NCBI GenBank assembly: GCA_024114885.1
Contig: CP099419.1
Span: 1,612,001 to 1,676,000, forward strand
Length of the DNA stretch: 64,000 bases
Source: Septoria linicola
Taxonomy: Eukaryota; Ascomycota; Dothideomycetes; Mycosphaerellales; Mycosphaerellaceae
Direction of reading: 5' to 3'
Shown here: positions 21,599 through 31,835 of the stretch, piece after piece
Layout: each line of letters opens with the position of its first letter
Numbering within the stretch: the stretch's first letter is position 1
Translations under genes and position numbers: made by a program
The notes under the pieces: model-generated
Told to the model about the DNA's origin: nothing
The model's database searches: none
Seen by the model: only the letters and a program-made list of their open reading frames with translations

Positions 21599-23817
21599 TT
21601 ACATTGAGATTAGGAGTTGTTCTCCAGTATTGACTGCTTGAGATTCAATCGCAGCTGCAGAACGGTGTTGCTCAGCTGCTTCTTGGGGCCGCGCTGTGCT
21701 CTTCTCGCTGCCAGCTTCACCGACGTAGTCAGCTTGAACCTCTACATCGTCGAGCTTGGCCACCAAGGACACCTTGGCCAGCTCTGACGCCTTCTTGCCC
21801 GCATCCGGCTCGATTTCAGGGCTACCACGAGCCTCGTCAAAGCCGGAACACTCTTTTGTGATAGCAGAGTCTTTGCTCCGAATCGATCCAGCGGGCGACA
21901 TAGCAGGCGCCTCTCCCGGGTCAAGTTCATCTAGCTCGGGCGCCTTGACGATGGGGACTGTGTTCTGTTAGCCTGAGTTCTCTTCCTTCCAACGTACCTG
22001 CCTGACTTACTGGTGTTGTCGCCAGCTCGCTCCTCCACTTGATGAGTGGACTCCTCCAGTACCACGTCTGGTGTCAGATCGGAAGTCTCTGCGTTCTGGA
22101 CTGGACCAGGAGTTGTTGTCTTTGCGTCTGCATTGACGATCGCCCCATGAGCAGCATCACACCAGACTTCTTTCTCCTTCTCGGACACTTCAGCATTGTT
22201 TGTTGTGACAGGATTATCTATTGCCGCTGCATCTTTAGTCGTGCCTGACGTGCATGTTTCGCTCGGCTTCTCAGATTCATCCTTCTTGTCATCAACCTGT
22301 CCCGTGTCAAGATCTGGCGGCTCTGCCTCCTTCGAGTCATCCTTACCATCGGCTGAAGTTTCCGGTGCGGGCTCTTCTCGACTTTCCGAAGCGACCTGCG
22401 ATCGTGGTGCGCGCCTACTCCGCAAACCAAACACTGTGCCCACCAGTCCGACGTCCTTTTGGTTGTCGATCTCAGCTTTACGGCGGGCACGCATCTCTGC
22501 GGCAGTCGGCGCCTTCTTCCTCGGACTGACACGACCTCCAGCTAACCAGAACAGTGCTCTAGGCACACGCTCCTCGTCTGCTAGCGGTGCCGGTGGCCCA
22601 GCTCGTGCGAAGTGGCCAAAATATGCTCGAGCGCTTCTTTCCAACGGAAATGGTCGTCGATTCTCACCCTCACCACCACCACCGCCACGCAGATACAAGC
22701 CAGAATCCTCATCCGAATCGCTACTCGAAGACACATCTGGCATAAACTCCTTCTGCTCAAAGGACTTGAATATGGAAGGCTTTCGCTTGTACTCCTGTCC
22801 CTGATCATTACCCTGGTCATACAGCACATACTTCTTCACGGGGTGAATTTGCTCCCACGAAGGGTTGATTTTTCCCGTGAAGAACTCCCAAGATTCAGGT
22901 CTGCGGGGGACCTTTACTTCGGGGGGTGAGTAGCCTCGTCCGGACTGTGATGAAGATGTGATGAAGACATCTGGTTGGAAGAGAACAGTCTTGAGCGTTC
23001 CGATGAGATTCGATATTAATAGGCCTTGAAGTGAATGGAGTAGGGTGTGCTTGTCCTGGTCTGATAAGCCGCCAGCAAGAATTTGGATATGCCGAAGAGG
23101 TTCGACATTGCTCGGATGCACGAGCATAATCTGCTGTCTCCGATCTTCCGAACCTGAAGATGTGAAGGGCGTGAAAGTCGCACATCTACCCACTCGCCGC
23201 ATGATGTTGTAGATTTCGCTTTCGACCGGGTTAAGGAACGCCGTGTCGAGAGTGCGTGACAAGCGTTCTGTCTCTGGAAGTTTTGGACGTCGAGGAATAG
23301 GACCTCTCAGCTTTCGTGTGGAGGATGAGGGACTGTTCCCTGCCGATGCTCTCTTGCGATCTTCTTCGGCCTTTTGCCATGCTTCGACGTGCTCTTCTGG
23401 CAGCTGGCGATGCACGGGATTCGTTGCTCGTTGGTAGTCGCGAGTGGCATGATAGCCTTGGACCGCGTCGATGGCCACGATCCTTCTGTCTGGCCTTGGA
23501 TCTTCTGCTTTCTTGCCCAGGCCAAAGGAATGAAGTATCCTCTGCCCTAGACCTGGCCTCTTTGGAGTTGATGGAGGTCGACCTGCTTCGAGTCTACGAG
23601 CAACGTTGAAGATGTCTTTACTTCGGGGTGTGTCGTAGTTCTCAGGTCCACGTAATTGTGCTTCAACCGGCAACGGCAGTGGCGAAGTCGGCTTGCCAGA
23701 GCCAACAGCTCGTCTGCGAAGAGGGTCGACAATACTCATGATGTTTGCGAGGGGGTGCTCCATGGGTACCGAGAGATTGCTACAAGGACAATATAGTGAA
23801 AGCTTGCAAGGCATCAT
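21599..23817 (-). CDS. Unknown fungal protein, mostly disordered and charged
   Basis: Exons 22011-23817 and 21599-21957 join through a 53-nt intron (GTAAGT donor, GCTAAC branch site, CACAG acceptor) to give about 721 residues. I recognise no family. The N-terminal third is basic. A more ordered block lies at about 195-300 (SEIYNIMRRVGRCATFTPF ... HIQILAGGLSDQDKHTLLHS ... LIGTLKTVLFQPDVFI) and is the best candidate for a fold. The rest is acidic and low-complexity, with SSSSDSDED and a GGGGG run. The start may be an internal Met at 23763 or 23739. The stop codon overlaps a perfect GTAAGT, so a further exon downstream is possible. Confidence 0.6.
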
Positions 23818-24069
23818 GCAAGAAAGATAGTCTTTAAAAGTATGGTATGGAGCAGTCTTGTCAGCTGTCAGTGGTATTTACTTGGGCACGTATTCAATAG
23901 CTCCATCGCGTTGTTTCCAGTCACTTGGACCTCCTCGATGGCCACTTTCAGCAACGCCTGCTACACTTTCGTGCGCCCGCACAGTGGTTTCGAGGCTCAC
24001 CCAACAGCTCTGACATATTTCGAAATCCAAGCCAAGACAATGACCCATTCTTGACCGAGGGCGTGACAC

Positions 24070-26241
24070 TCACAAAAACGCAGGCACAGTGAACCCACCA
24101 AGACCAGGTGAGATGGGCCGCGACATAGCAGGCAAGAAAGAGGCTCTTGGAGCAGAGGCCATGAGCATAGGCTCGACAGCGTCTAACCTAATTTCTGCGA
24201 ACGATCCGCCGAGCATGTCCATATCATCAAAGTCATCATCCAGTAGCCCATTACCCTCCCCATCAATGGCATGTCTGGGTGGACCAAGAAGTCCAGCGAT
24301 ATTGTGACCGGCACCAAGGCCCAAGGGCAGAGGACTTACTCCAGCTGCAGGATTGAGAAGCAATCGATCGATGCGCTGCTCTTGCAAGTTGCCATGCACC
24401 AAGCCGCCACGAGCCCGGCGACTGTGAAGCATTGCTCTTGCAAGCTGCATGTCTTCACGAAATGCTCGGCTTTGTTGGCACAGCTCTTTCCACTGTTGAG
24501 GATACCACGACATGATTTTCCTCATGTTTGAGGCTCGATTGGTACTCGGTAGTGTGCTATGGTGGTGAAGGATAGTGTGAAGCGGATCAGGGTGCGTAGG
24601 GAAGCTAGGTGCTCGAGGATCTGCCACTCGTGCCAAGAAACGTCGTGCCCATCTGTGCAGCTCAGAGTGCAAGGGGCTTGTGGATGGAGGATCGAGGTTA
24701 TACACTGCTCGCAAGAGGGCGATGGGGTCTTCGGTGGTGATTGGGATCCGGTACAGCTGCTTGATGGCACGATTCATCAGTTCTTCGAATTTCATCTTCT
24801 CAGCTGCCCTGAACACCTTGACGTGCGTGATAGCACTTTCGTCTTTTCTGCCCAATGATAGCTGGTCGAACCGAAGACCTCTGTAAAGGAGCACGGGCGG
24901 GCCTTTGCCGTGCACGACATCGGGTACTTGAGCTAACTGGTCGGCAGGGGTCGCCAGGTATGCATCCTTATTGATGAAGTCGTAAATGCATCTGAAGGTC
25001 TGTAGGTCGCACTCGGGAATGGCGAGCTCAAATTTGAGAAAGGTTGTAAGTGGTTCCTTGAGGCTCTTGAATCTAAGCGCTTTCTCTCGTTTCGCCATGA
25101 TTCGCTTGGGCTCGGACGTAGTTTCGTCCTGGTACACAAGCTCGATATACGTTGCAGAGGGTGGCGCCGCAGTTCGATCGAGTTCAATAAACGTTTCTCC
25201 ATCTGCAAAATCCCAGATCTTGTCCCCCTTGGCCTCCATGTCTGCCTCCAGAGCTTTGGAGAACTCACGGACCTGCCAATTTTTGATTTCGTGTCTGCTG
25301 ACATGGCGGTTGTCATGATTACAATGGGTCTGACCATCATGTGGCATCTCTGCATGGCCGTGTCCTCTTGGATCAATGGATATGAAGGGTGGGTCGAGCG
25401 GATTTGCAAGACTGCTCTGCGGTAAGCTGAACATGTTGTGTTCCACCAGCCTGCGCTTCGAGGCGTGAAATATGAGATCCAACATGCCATCGATGCAGTT
25501 CCTCGTGAGATCTCTGATGGTCATGAGTATCACTCCGAAGTGAACTCCATCCAACATTCGTCCATCTGGCGTAGCGTCACTCGTCTGCGCCCCACAGCAC
25601 ACCAAAAAGAATGCGTGTATCATTTGGTGGATCATAACGCCTAGTAGATCATCAACTTCTGCCTCATCGTCCTCGAATGGCGTGCGATTAAGCTCGATGC
25701 AGATTCGTGGCACATCCGCAATCACCTTCGGTGCTGAGGTGACCCCGGGCAGGCTGCTCGGCATTGATCTCCAGCGGAGGTACACGACGTTTCTTAGTTT
25801 GTTGGCGAATATCGTAGTGTTCAGCGTATCGAAGAACATATACGCATAATCCGGACTAATGAAGTCATTGTCGAAATGCCGGCAGCCATCAATGGCATCT
25901 GCAACCTCCAATGCGCTCTTGCTAAGATGTTGATAAAGCCATGCCGTGGCATAATCCAGAGTCCAGCCAAAGTCCCCAGTGGCCTCGATACTCTTGTCGA
26001 TCAGCGTCGTAATGCCTCTCCCTCCTTTGTAAAATCGTCGGCCTTGAGAACCATGCTCGTTGTATGTATTGATACGGATGTTGCGTACAAACGCTCCGCT
26101 TGTCGTTGCGTGGTTGAAACAAGAAGTGGGAGTCCTGCGATGAAAGCCACCATAGCCTCCGTAGTGGATGTCTGGCAGATTGTAAGGCCGTGGAAATGTC
26201 GCTGTATTGCTGTACCCGGGATACCAACATGTCCCGGCCAT
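24070..26241 (-). CDS. SprT-like domain protein lacking the catalytic Glu
   Basis: Single exon, 723 residues. Residues about 115-250 fit the SprT-like metalloprotease fold: TTIFANKLRNVVYLRWRSM, the ICIELNRTPF strand, then GVMIHQMIHAFFLVCCG and GVHFGVILMTI. SprT enzymes use HExxH zinc ligands; here the motif is HQMIH (25615-25629), with CAA for Gln at residue 206 where Glu would be the general base. Both His are kept, so zinc may still bind, but proteolysis is doubtful. Downstream are an uncharacterised middle region (about 330-520) and a helical basic C-terminus. Fungal SprT-like proteins are assumed nuclear, related to DNA-protein crosslink proteases such as Wss1 and Spartan, but this one is much larger. 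Confidence 0.68.
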   Translation of the reverse strand: MAGTCWYPGYSNTATFPRPYNLPDIHYGGYGGFHRRTPTSCFNHATTSGAFVRNIRINTYNEHGSQGRRFYKGGRGITTLIDKSIEATGDFGWTLDYATAWLYQHLSKSALEVADAIDGCRHFDNDFISPDYAYMFFDTLNTTIFANKLRNVVYLRWRSMPSSLPGVTSAPKVIADVPRICIELNRTPFEDDEAEVDDLLGVMIHQMIHAFFLVCCGAQTSDATPDGRMLDGVHFGVILMTIRDLTRNCIDGMLDLIFHASKRRLVEHNMFSLPQSSLANPLDPPFISIDPRGHGHAEMPHDGQTHCNHDNRHVSRHEIKNWQVREFSKALEADMEAKGDKIWDFADGETFIELDRTAAPPSATYIELVYQDETTSEPKRIMAKREKALRFKSLKEPLTTFLKFELAIPECDLQTFRCIYDFINKDAYLATPADQLAQVPDVVHGKGPPVLLYRGLRFDQLSLGRKDESAITHVKVFRAAEKMKFEELMNRAIKQLYRIPITTEDPIALLRAVYNLDPPSTSPLHSELHRWARRFLARVADPRAPSFPTHPDPLHTILHHHSTLPSTNRASNMRKIMSWYPQQWKELCQQSRAFREDMQLARAMLHSRRARGGLVHGNLQEQRIDRLLLNPAAGVSPLPLGLGAGHNIAGLLGPPRHAIDGEGNGLLDDDFDDMDMLGGSFAEIRLDAVEPMLMASAPRASFLPAMSRPISPGLGGFTVPAFL

Positions 26242-26954
26242 GAGGCTGGCGTGCTTTACCCTCTAAGCTCTCATGCTACGTGTGATGCTGAGTGTGGATT
26301 CATCGAACAGCCAGGCACTCGCACAGATCATAAAGTCATGTTGGCCTGTGAGCAGACCGCCGTTATGTGTTTGACGTTGGGCAGCAAGTCTTCACCGATG
26401 ACTCGATGCCAGCTAGGTGGCGCCACCGCCTACGTCAAGGGTGTGCCATCCGCCCATGGCCCTCGCACCGCATATCAATGTCAGTCCGTGGGTTTGGGTT
26501 GCGCGGCCATCTGCATTCAGTCTTTCCATCACGTCTTCGCGAAAGTGGTCTGCTGGTCGTGTGGTACGCGAGGTTGCGCGACTTCCATCAGTCATATGCT
26601 GTGTCACGAGTCTCAGCAAACATTACATCTTGATTCCAATTGTGTCTTGGGAGGCGAGCTAAAGACACGACGGGTGAGACGCAAGTTCTGCAGCTCGCCG
26701 CAGGAGATTCAGTGGAAGCACAGAAGTAGATCTGACTCAGCTATGCATGGGGTGGGTGGGGACGTGGGGCCTCTATGTAGCCTACCAAGTATGTCAACAG
26801 ATTTGCTCGCCTATGTACGATCTCACCTGATCAACAGAAACAGCCGCGCCGCAATTACAATTCGTTCATCCATGCTGAGCGTTGTGCTCAATGCTGCCTC
26901 ACATATACATCGATCGTGAAGTTTGTGTTCTCCATGTGTCCATGCCGTCAGCGC
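26242..26954. other. Intergenic, SprT-like promoter and PMP22 3' side
   Basis: 713 bp between two minus-strand genes. A long plus-strand ORF (25876-26919) crosses it but lies largely antisense to the SprT-like gene and has no family features. Nothing else recognised. Confidence 0.4.
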
Positions 26955-27842
26955 CTAGTAGGCACCTGGGCCTTCGGCAGGCCCAGAAGGTCGGTAGTCA
27001 CTTCTGCCATCGTTCGTCCGGCTACCATCTTGGTATTTCCTTCGCAGAGCTTGCAGTCTCTTCTTCTTCGTGTGCGCGTTGATGTAGGTGCCAATGACAA
27101 AGCCGACGACGTTGAAGAATGGAACCCAAACCTCGTTCGGGAGGAATGCCTGGGCAAAGGCGAGCGCGATTGGAGAGGTGATCCATGAGACTTTCATGAC
27201 CGGCATGAAACCAGCTCGGACAGTCGCGCGGACTTGGTGGAAGGTGCGCGCACCAGCAATCACCGCCATGGAGGTCAAGTAGACCGCATTTTGAATAGGC
27301 GAGATCTGTCACAGTTAGCACGATGTTACAGAGCCTCGACTTCTCGTTGTCGACGTACGATCAGATTGGAGACCAGGATCTGCAGAATCTTAGCCTTCAG
27401 ACTGGTCCTGCCGGCAAATAACTTTTGTAGAATGGAGATCATGACATGTCCCAGTGGCGCGCTGATGAAGGCCCCGTAGACTGCCATCTTAGGCACGCGG
27501 CTTGTGAAGTAGTGACCATGCTTGCTACGATCTTTGGCGATCCAAGACGCGAGGAATTCCTGGGCACCTGCGAGGGTACCGGAAGTAATCATCTTCGTGC
27601 GCAAAGGGTCATCCTGCAGCTTCTTCAAGTACCACTGTCCTTATCATTAGTCTCCCTGCAATCGTGCCCAATGCCGTGTCATCGCTGCTCACAGCAAGAT
27701 AGCCATCGGGTCCCGCGCCTTTCGTAAGCGCGTCGCCGACTTTGTGTGCGAGGTCCTCCTTGCCTGCGGCTGGTGAAGGGCCAGCTTTACCGGCAGTCGT
27801 GGTGCGGATCGTCTCCTTCTGCTCGAACTTGACCTGCGACAT
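26955..27842 (-). CDS. Mpv17/PMP22-family membrane protein, probably peroxisomal
   Basis: Three exons: 27693-27842, 27359-27634 and 26955-27305, all phase 0, with 58- and 53-nt introns; 258 residues. After a disordered N-terminus of about 45 residues comes GYLAWYLKKLQDDPLRTKMI, the usual start of the Mpv17/PMP22 domain. Four hydrophobic segments follow (YGAFISAPLGHVMI, SPIQNAVYLTSMAVIAGA, VSWITSPIALAFAQAFLP, VWVPFFNVVGFVIGTYINAH). The C-terminus is basic. Family members form small channels in peroxisomal or inner mitochondrial membranes. The N-terminal extension and lack of a presequence favour the peroxisomal PMP22 type; this is inference. A CACGTG box lies 114 bp upstream of the ATG. Confidence 0.87.
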
Positions 27843-28717
27843 GGCTGGCGTGGTTATCGCTTGACGCGACGAGGGTGGTATTGACGATTCCAAGTCGCCT
27901 GTAGAGTCCAAGTGCCCTCCAAAAGGCCTCCAATAGAGCGTATGTGTACAGGACTCACGTGGGAAGAGGTGAGAAGCGTGGCTGGAGGTGATGTAGATTG
28001 TTTACACCGAGTGACCGAGGGCGGCAGATGGAGGTCGCCGATGCGCCAACGTTGTAAGGGACCAATCGAGCCGAACGTTAAATGTTGGCTCGAGGCTTGT
28101 GATTGGCCGCTACTCTCGAGCTATCCTTTGCTGTCTTCCTCATTTCCTTCACTTCACTTCGCGCTCCTTTTGACGCCAGGCGAAGAGCTGTGAAGCTGCC
28201 ATGAGGCATGTTCAAAGTGCAGAGAAGAGGAGAATATTGCAGTAGGATCCTATATGAGTTTGCTACCCATCATCCATGGCAAGGAAAGACATGGCCCCGC
28301 GTCGCGCATACCTCAGTGAGGACGCTTTCCTCGCGTCAAGAATAGTAAAGTGCAGCTGGAGACACAGCACTTGTTTCCCGTTTGCCTGCGTGTAGACCTG
28401 ACTTCTCGCGGAACAAATATCTCTTCGCGGAAGGCCTGCCACGCCTTCAACACCACTGCCAGCGCCATTGATACACGCGGAACGTGTTCAGACTCCCGCT
28501 AATCCCAAGTGCCAGTCGCTCATCTCCATTTCTTGACAAGAGTGATTGCACTGATGGCTGCAGCGAAACAGGTCTGTGACACAACTTCATCACTGGCTCG
28601 AGCTGCCCTCGCCCATCATTACGCCCCAGCACATGCACAGTTCCTTGACCACTCCTCTGCGAGGCCCGCTCTGCGGTGTTAACAATCACACAGGCAGTTC
28701 CACGAACATCTGCCGGC
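27843..28717. other. Divergent intergenic region, PMP22 / Cys-rich unknown
   Basis: 875 bp between divergent start codons. It contains CACGTG at 27956-27961, close to the PMP22 side. No ORF with family features; no RNA gene recognised. Confidence 0.4.
27956..27961. promoter_or_regulatory. CACGTG E-box upstream of the PMP22-like gene
   Basis: A perfect palindromic E-box 114 bp upstream of the start codon, the core site of Cbf1-type and other bHLH factors. Binding is not shown by sequence alone. Confidence 0.35.
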
Positions 28718-30047
28718 ATGGCTCCCACTCTGCCTCGACAGTCGAGGTATCTCGGGCCCTACCGGCGCCCCCAGTGCACCCACACGACTATGAATCGCGT
28801 GCACGGTGTGGCATGCTCCATGTGCACACGTATTCCTGACCACGGCTGGGTCTACCAATGTCGACAGGACTATCAGCCGCACACACATGACGTCCTTCCC
28901 GACATTGACAGCATGCCGCCGGTGCCGGACGATAGCGCCTACTTTGACATCAAGGCTCGAGCTGCAGAGCATCTGAAAGTTAGCACTGACCTTCTCCCTG
29001 ACGTACCTGACGAATGGCAAGGCATGCTAATGGTACTGTTCGCAGATGAGCTCGAGCATCATTCGAGGCATTCGCTCGGGCAACTACGACTTCGACCAAG
29101 TTGACAAGCTCATTGCACAGAGAGAGCATGCTATTGAGACCATAAAAGCGCAGCAAGGTGGCCAGAGAGGAAGCTGTCCACCAACTTCTTTCGAAGGTAT
29201 CATTGCTTCCGTTGGTAGCAGTGTGCAGCCGTCATCTCCGACGCCAGCCAACAGAAGAGACAGCTCAGTCGTCCAGCACGCACCAGCAGTCAAATGCAAC
29301 TTCAACATCTGTGCCGGCTGTAGGCCATACTTCGCAGACCGGCTCTGGGCAAGCTTCGAGTCCACGTTTACTACGCAAGCAGGTCTCACTGCCGCAGACG
29401 CCCAGAAGCTGCCTATCATCAATGCTGACATTGCTCGCACCATCGGCCTGCGACCCACATCTCCGTCGCCTCCTCGCACTGCGCCCTCGCATTGCAGTAT
29501 CGACGTTACGGACGGGGAAGTCGAGTCTGACATCTCAGTCGACTGGTCTGTGACCAACAGTGGAGAAAGCGATTCCGGCGGTTCCGAGCCCATGGACAAG
29601 TCTGAGCTCTTTCCATGCCCTGGACCTCTACAGTGCCCGGTGTGGAGCCGTAGCTCTGGTTGTGCATACGAGAACGGAAGTTTTGATGACGGCAAACGTG
29701 CCGAAAACCACGGCTTCGCCAATTCTATCACGCCAGAGCACTCGCGCAGCCAGCTCCATCATTATACATATGTCGCATCCAGCACTCCAGGGGCTTCTTC
29801 GACTACTGCTTCTACGGTGAGCCTTCCGGCGACGCCCACAGCACCTCTGATTCCGTTGCTGCCCGCTGAGGACACTTTCGATGTGGCGCTGCAGAAGGAA
29901 GTGGAGAAGACTGGTAACGCCAGGCGTGGCGTCTGCCAAAGCAGCACCAAGCGCCGCAAGACAGAAATTGGGTTGCGAGAGAGGGATAGCAAGACCAGCC
30001 TGGAAAGCAATTCCGATGGGGCTGGCGGCGTGACTATCACTTATTAG
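28718..30047 (+). CDS. Unknown fungal protein with paired Cys motifs
   Basis: Exons 28718-29002 and 29046-30047 are joined by a very short 43-nt intron (GTACCT donor, GCTAAT branch, CGCAG acceptor); about 428 residues. The first part has CSMCTRIPDHGWVYQCRQD and the second a CNFNICAGCRPYFADRLWAS block. This pairing, with a short helix between (LIAQREHAIETIKAQ), recurs in uncharacterised Pezizomycotina proteins as I remember them. The Cys pattern suggests metal binding, but no named zinc finger fits. The rest is Ser/Pro-rich, with a basic KRRK near the C-terminus that could be a nuclear signal. Function unknown. Confidence 0.68.
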
Positions 30048-30792
30048 AGTCTTGTGTTAGTCGGGCCATGGGTGCAGAGGCGCATCATCAGAATTGCTCA
30101 GATCAGGCGTGCGGGGAGAGTATGTCAGATCGCCCCGCGCAAGAGCTCTATCGATCGCAGCATCGATATATGGAGGACAAGATGGCCTGTAATGAGACGA
30201 GGAGGGGCGGCGAGGACTCGATTGGTAAATTGTAAGCGATATGATACCCCATTGTGCTGCACGATAGATCTAAATACGCTCAGGCAAGCTGTGCAATCTG
30301 CATTGATTGAGCTGCTTGAGTTGTTGCTCCGAAGTCCTCCTGTATACAAAAGTCCTGCAAGAGCGCAACTTCCTAAGTTAGCGCGGCCAAAAGGTTGCTG
30401 GTTACACTAAACGTCACAATGTGCATCGTGCAACACGGCATCACACACGCGCCCCAGCACAACACAATCTCAGCCGGGTAGCTGCAGGTACACCCACGCG
30501 TGTGCTTGTGTCGCCGCGAGCAAAAGGTAGCAAGCAAATGTGCAGATCTATCGCTTTGATGCGAGGTCAAGATTGGCACATTCCTCATTCCTGCTGTTCC
30601 ACCTTGCAACCTGTCTGCCCCTTCCTCGGCGCGAGTTGTCAACTCAACCTCACTCATCCTTCTAGCGTCCAGAGTAAACAACTTGAAACACCATTCTCGA
30701 CGCGGACACAATTCCTATTGACGAGCAGCCTACGAAGCATAAGACTACAAAATCAGCCATTAGATCCACACCACACAAGAAAACCTACCAAC
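30048..30792. other. Intergenic, promoter of the secreted protein gene
   Basis: 745 bp between two plus-strand genes. The 100 bp before the ATG at 30793 are A/C-rich (CCACACCACACAAGAAAACC), a typical fungal leader. An open frame continues upstream of that ATG to 30421 but does not encode the signal peptide at its start. Confidence 0.4.
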
Positions 30793-31540
30793 ATGCTCGT
30801 GCTGGTTGCTCTATTGGCCATCCTTTCGGTCCTGCACTCCGTCAGTGCATTACCGTCCGCCAAAAGTGCTACTCTTGCGGCACCAGCTCCAACTCTCGAC
30901 GAATTTCTCACTGAAGTCGACGTTGAGACGCGGCGTAACGTACCACGACCTCGCCATGTCGTCAAGCCCCGCCATCTCGACACTCGTCAAGCCAATCTGA
31001 ACGCCAGCGCTCCAGCTCCAAATGCGACAGTCGAGCTGTGCACTGACCCTCAATTTGGAGGACAATGCGTCAATTCGACATGGCCTGTGAACACTTGCAT
31101 TTCACTCAATGGATAGTATGTACTGCTCATCGGCGGAAACTTGTGACTTTGAGCTAATGTGATGTAGTGCTGGCGCTGTGCAGTCCATCGACCCCAAGAA
31201 GGGCTTCGAATGCCTTCTCACTCAAGGCCGCTGCAACGTTGCGCTTCCGTACATTTCGGTAGGCTCTGACGTGTCCGACACGGCTGGCGATGACCTTTCT
31301 GCTCTGCCCTGGATCGAAGACTCAAACAGCTACATGTGCTTTACCGAGATTGAGGCTCTCCGTCTGTTCGTCAGGATGCGTTTGAGAGCACCTATCAGAG
31401 AGGCTACCGGAGTGAGCAGATTGGCAAAGGTTGGAAGGGGTGAGAAGGTGAAGCGCGAGCTCGTGAAGATGTGGGTTTGGGCATCTGGGGTTCTGGAGAA
31501 TCTGGAGCAGGAAGAGGCCAGAGTCAATGGTTCAGAATAG
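30793..31540 (+). CDS. Small secreted protein, beta/gamma-crystallin-like
   Basis: Exons 30793-31115 and 31168-31540 (52-nt intron, GTATGT donor, GCTAAT branch); 231 residues. Signal peptide: MLVLVALLAILSVLHSVSAL. After a pro-region of about 65 residues with two basic HVVKPRHLDTRQ-like sites (possible Kex2-type cleavage) comes VELCTDPQFGGQCVNS ... TCISLNGYAGAVQSIDP, similar to fungal crystallin-like secreted domains (C-x-D-x-x-F-G-G-x-C, then an aromatic, Gly and Ser). Four more Cys follow (FECLLT, GRCNV, YMCFTE). The last 60 residues are basic, helical and lack Cys, which is unusual for this group. It could act in the wall or apoplast; an effector role is speculation. Confidence 0.7.
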
Positions 31541-31835
31541 GAGTAAGAACCTTCTATTTGGAGAGTGGAGATGGAAGTAGGATTGTAAACATTTGGGTAG
31601 TGCTATGACTCGGAGCACTGTTTGAGGCTATGGTGACCACAAGCCTCAGCTGCAGCTCGGTGGTACTCGGTAATCAAGCATCTGAGACAATAACTCCAAA
31701 CTCCAAATGTCAAATCCCATGCTCGTTTTGTTTCCTGGTAATTCTCAGCCAGGCTCTGGTACCACATCACTAATTCTTGATACCCCAGGTGAAATAGCAG
31801 TGCCCTTCTGTGCCATCTGGGAGATACGTTGCTCC

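Noticed and set aside
25876..26919. 347-codon plus-strand ORF
   Set aside because: Its first third is antisense to the SprT-like gene and the rest is intergenic; no domain, no splice-linked continuation and random-looking composition.
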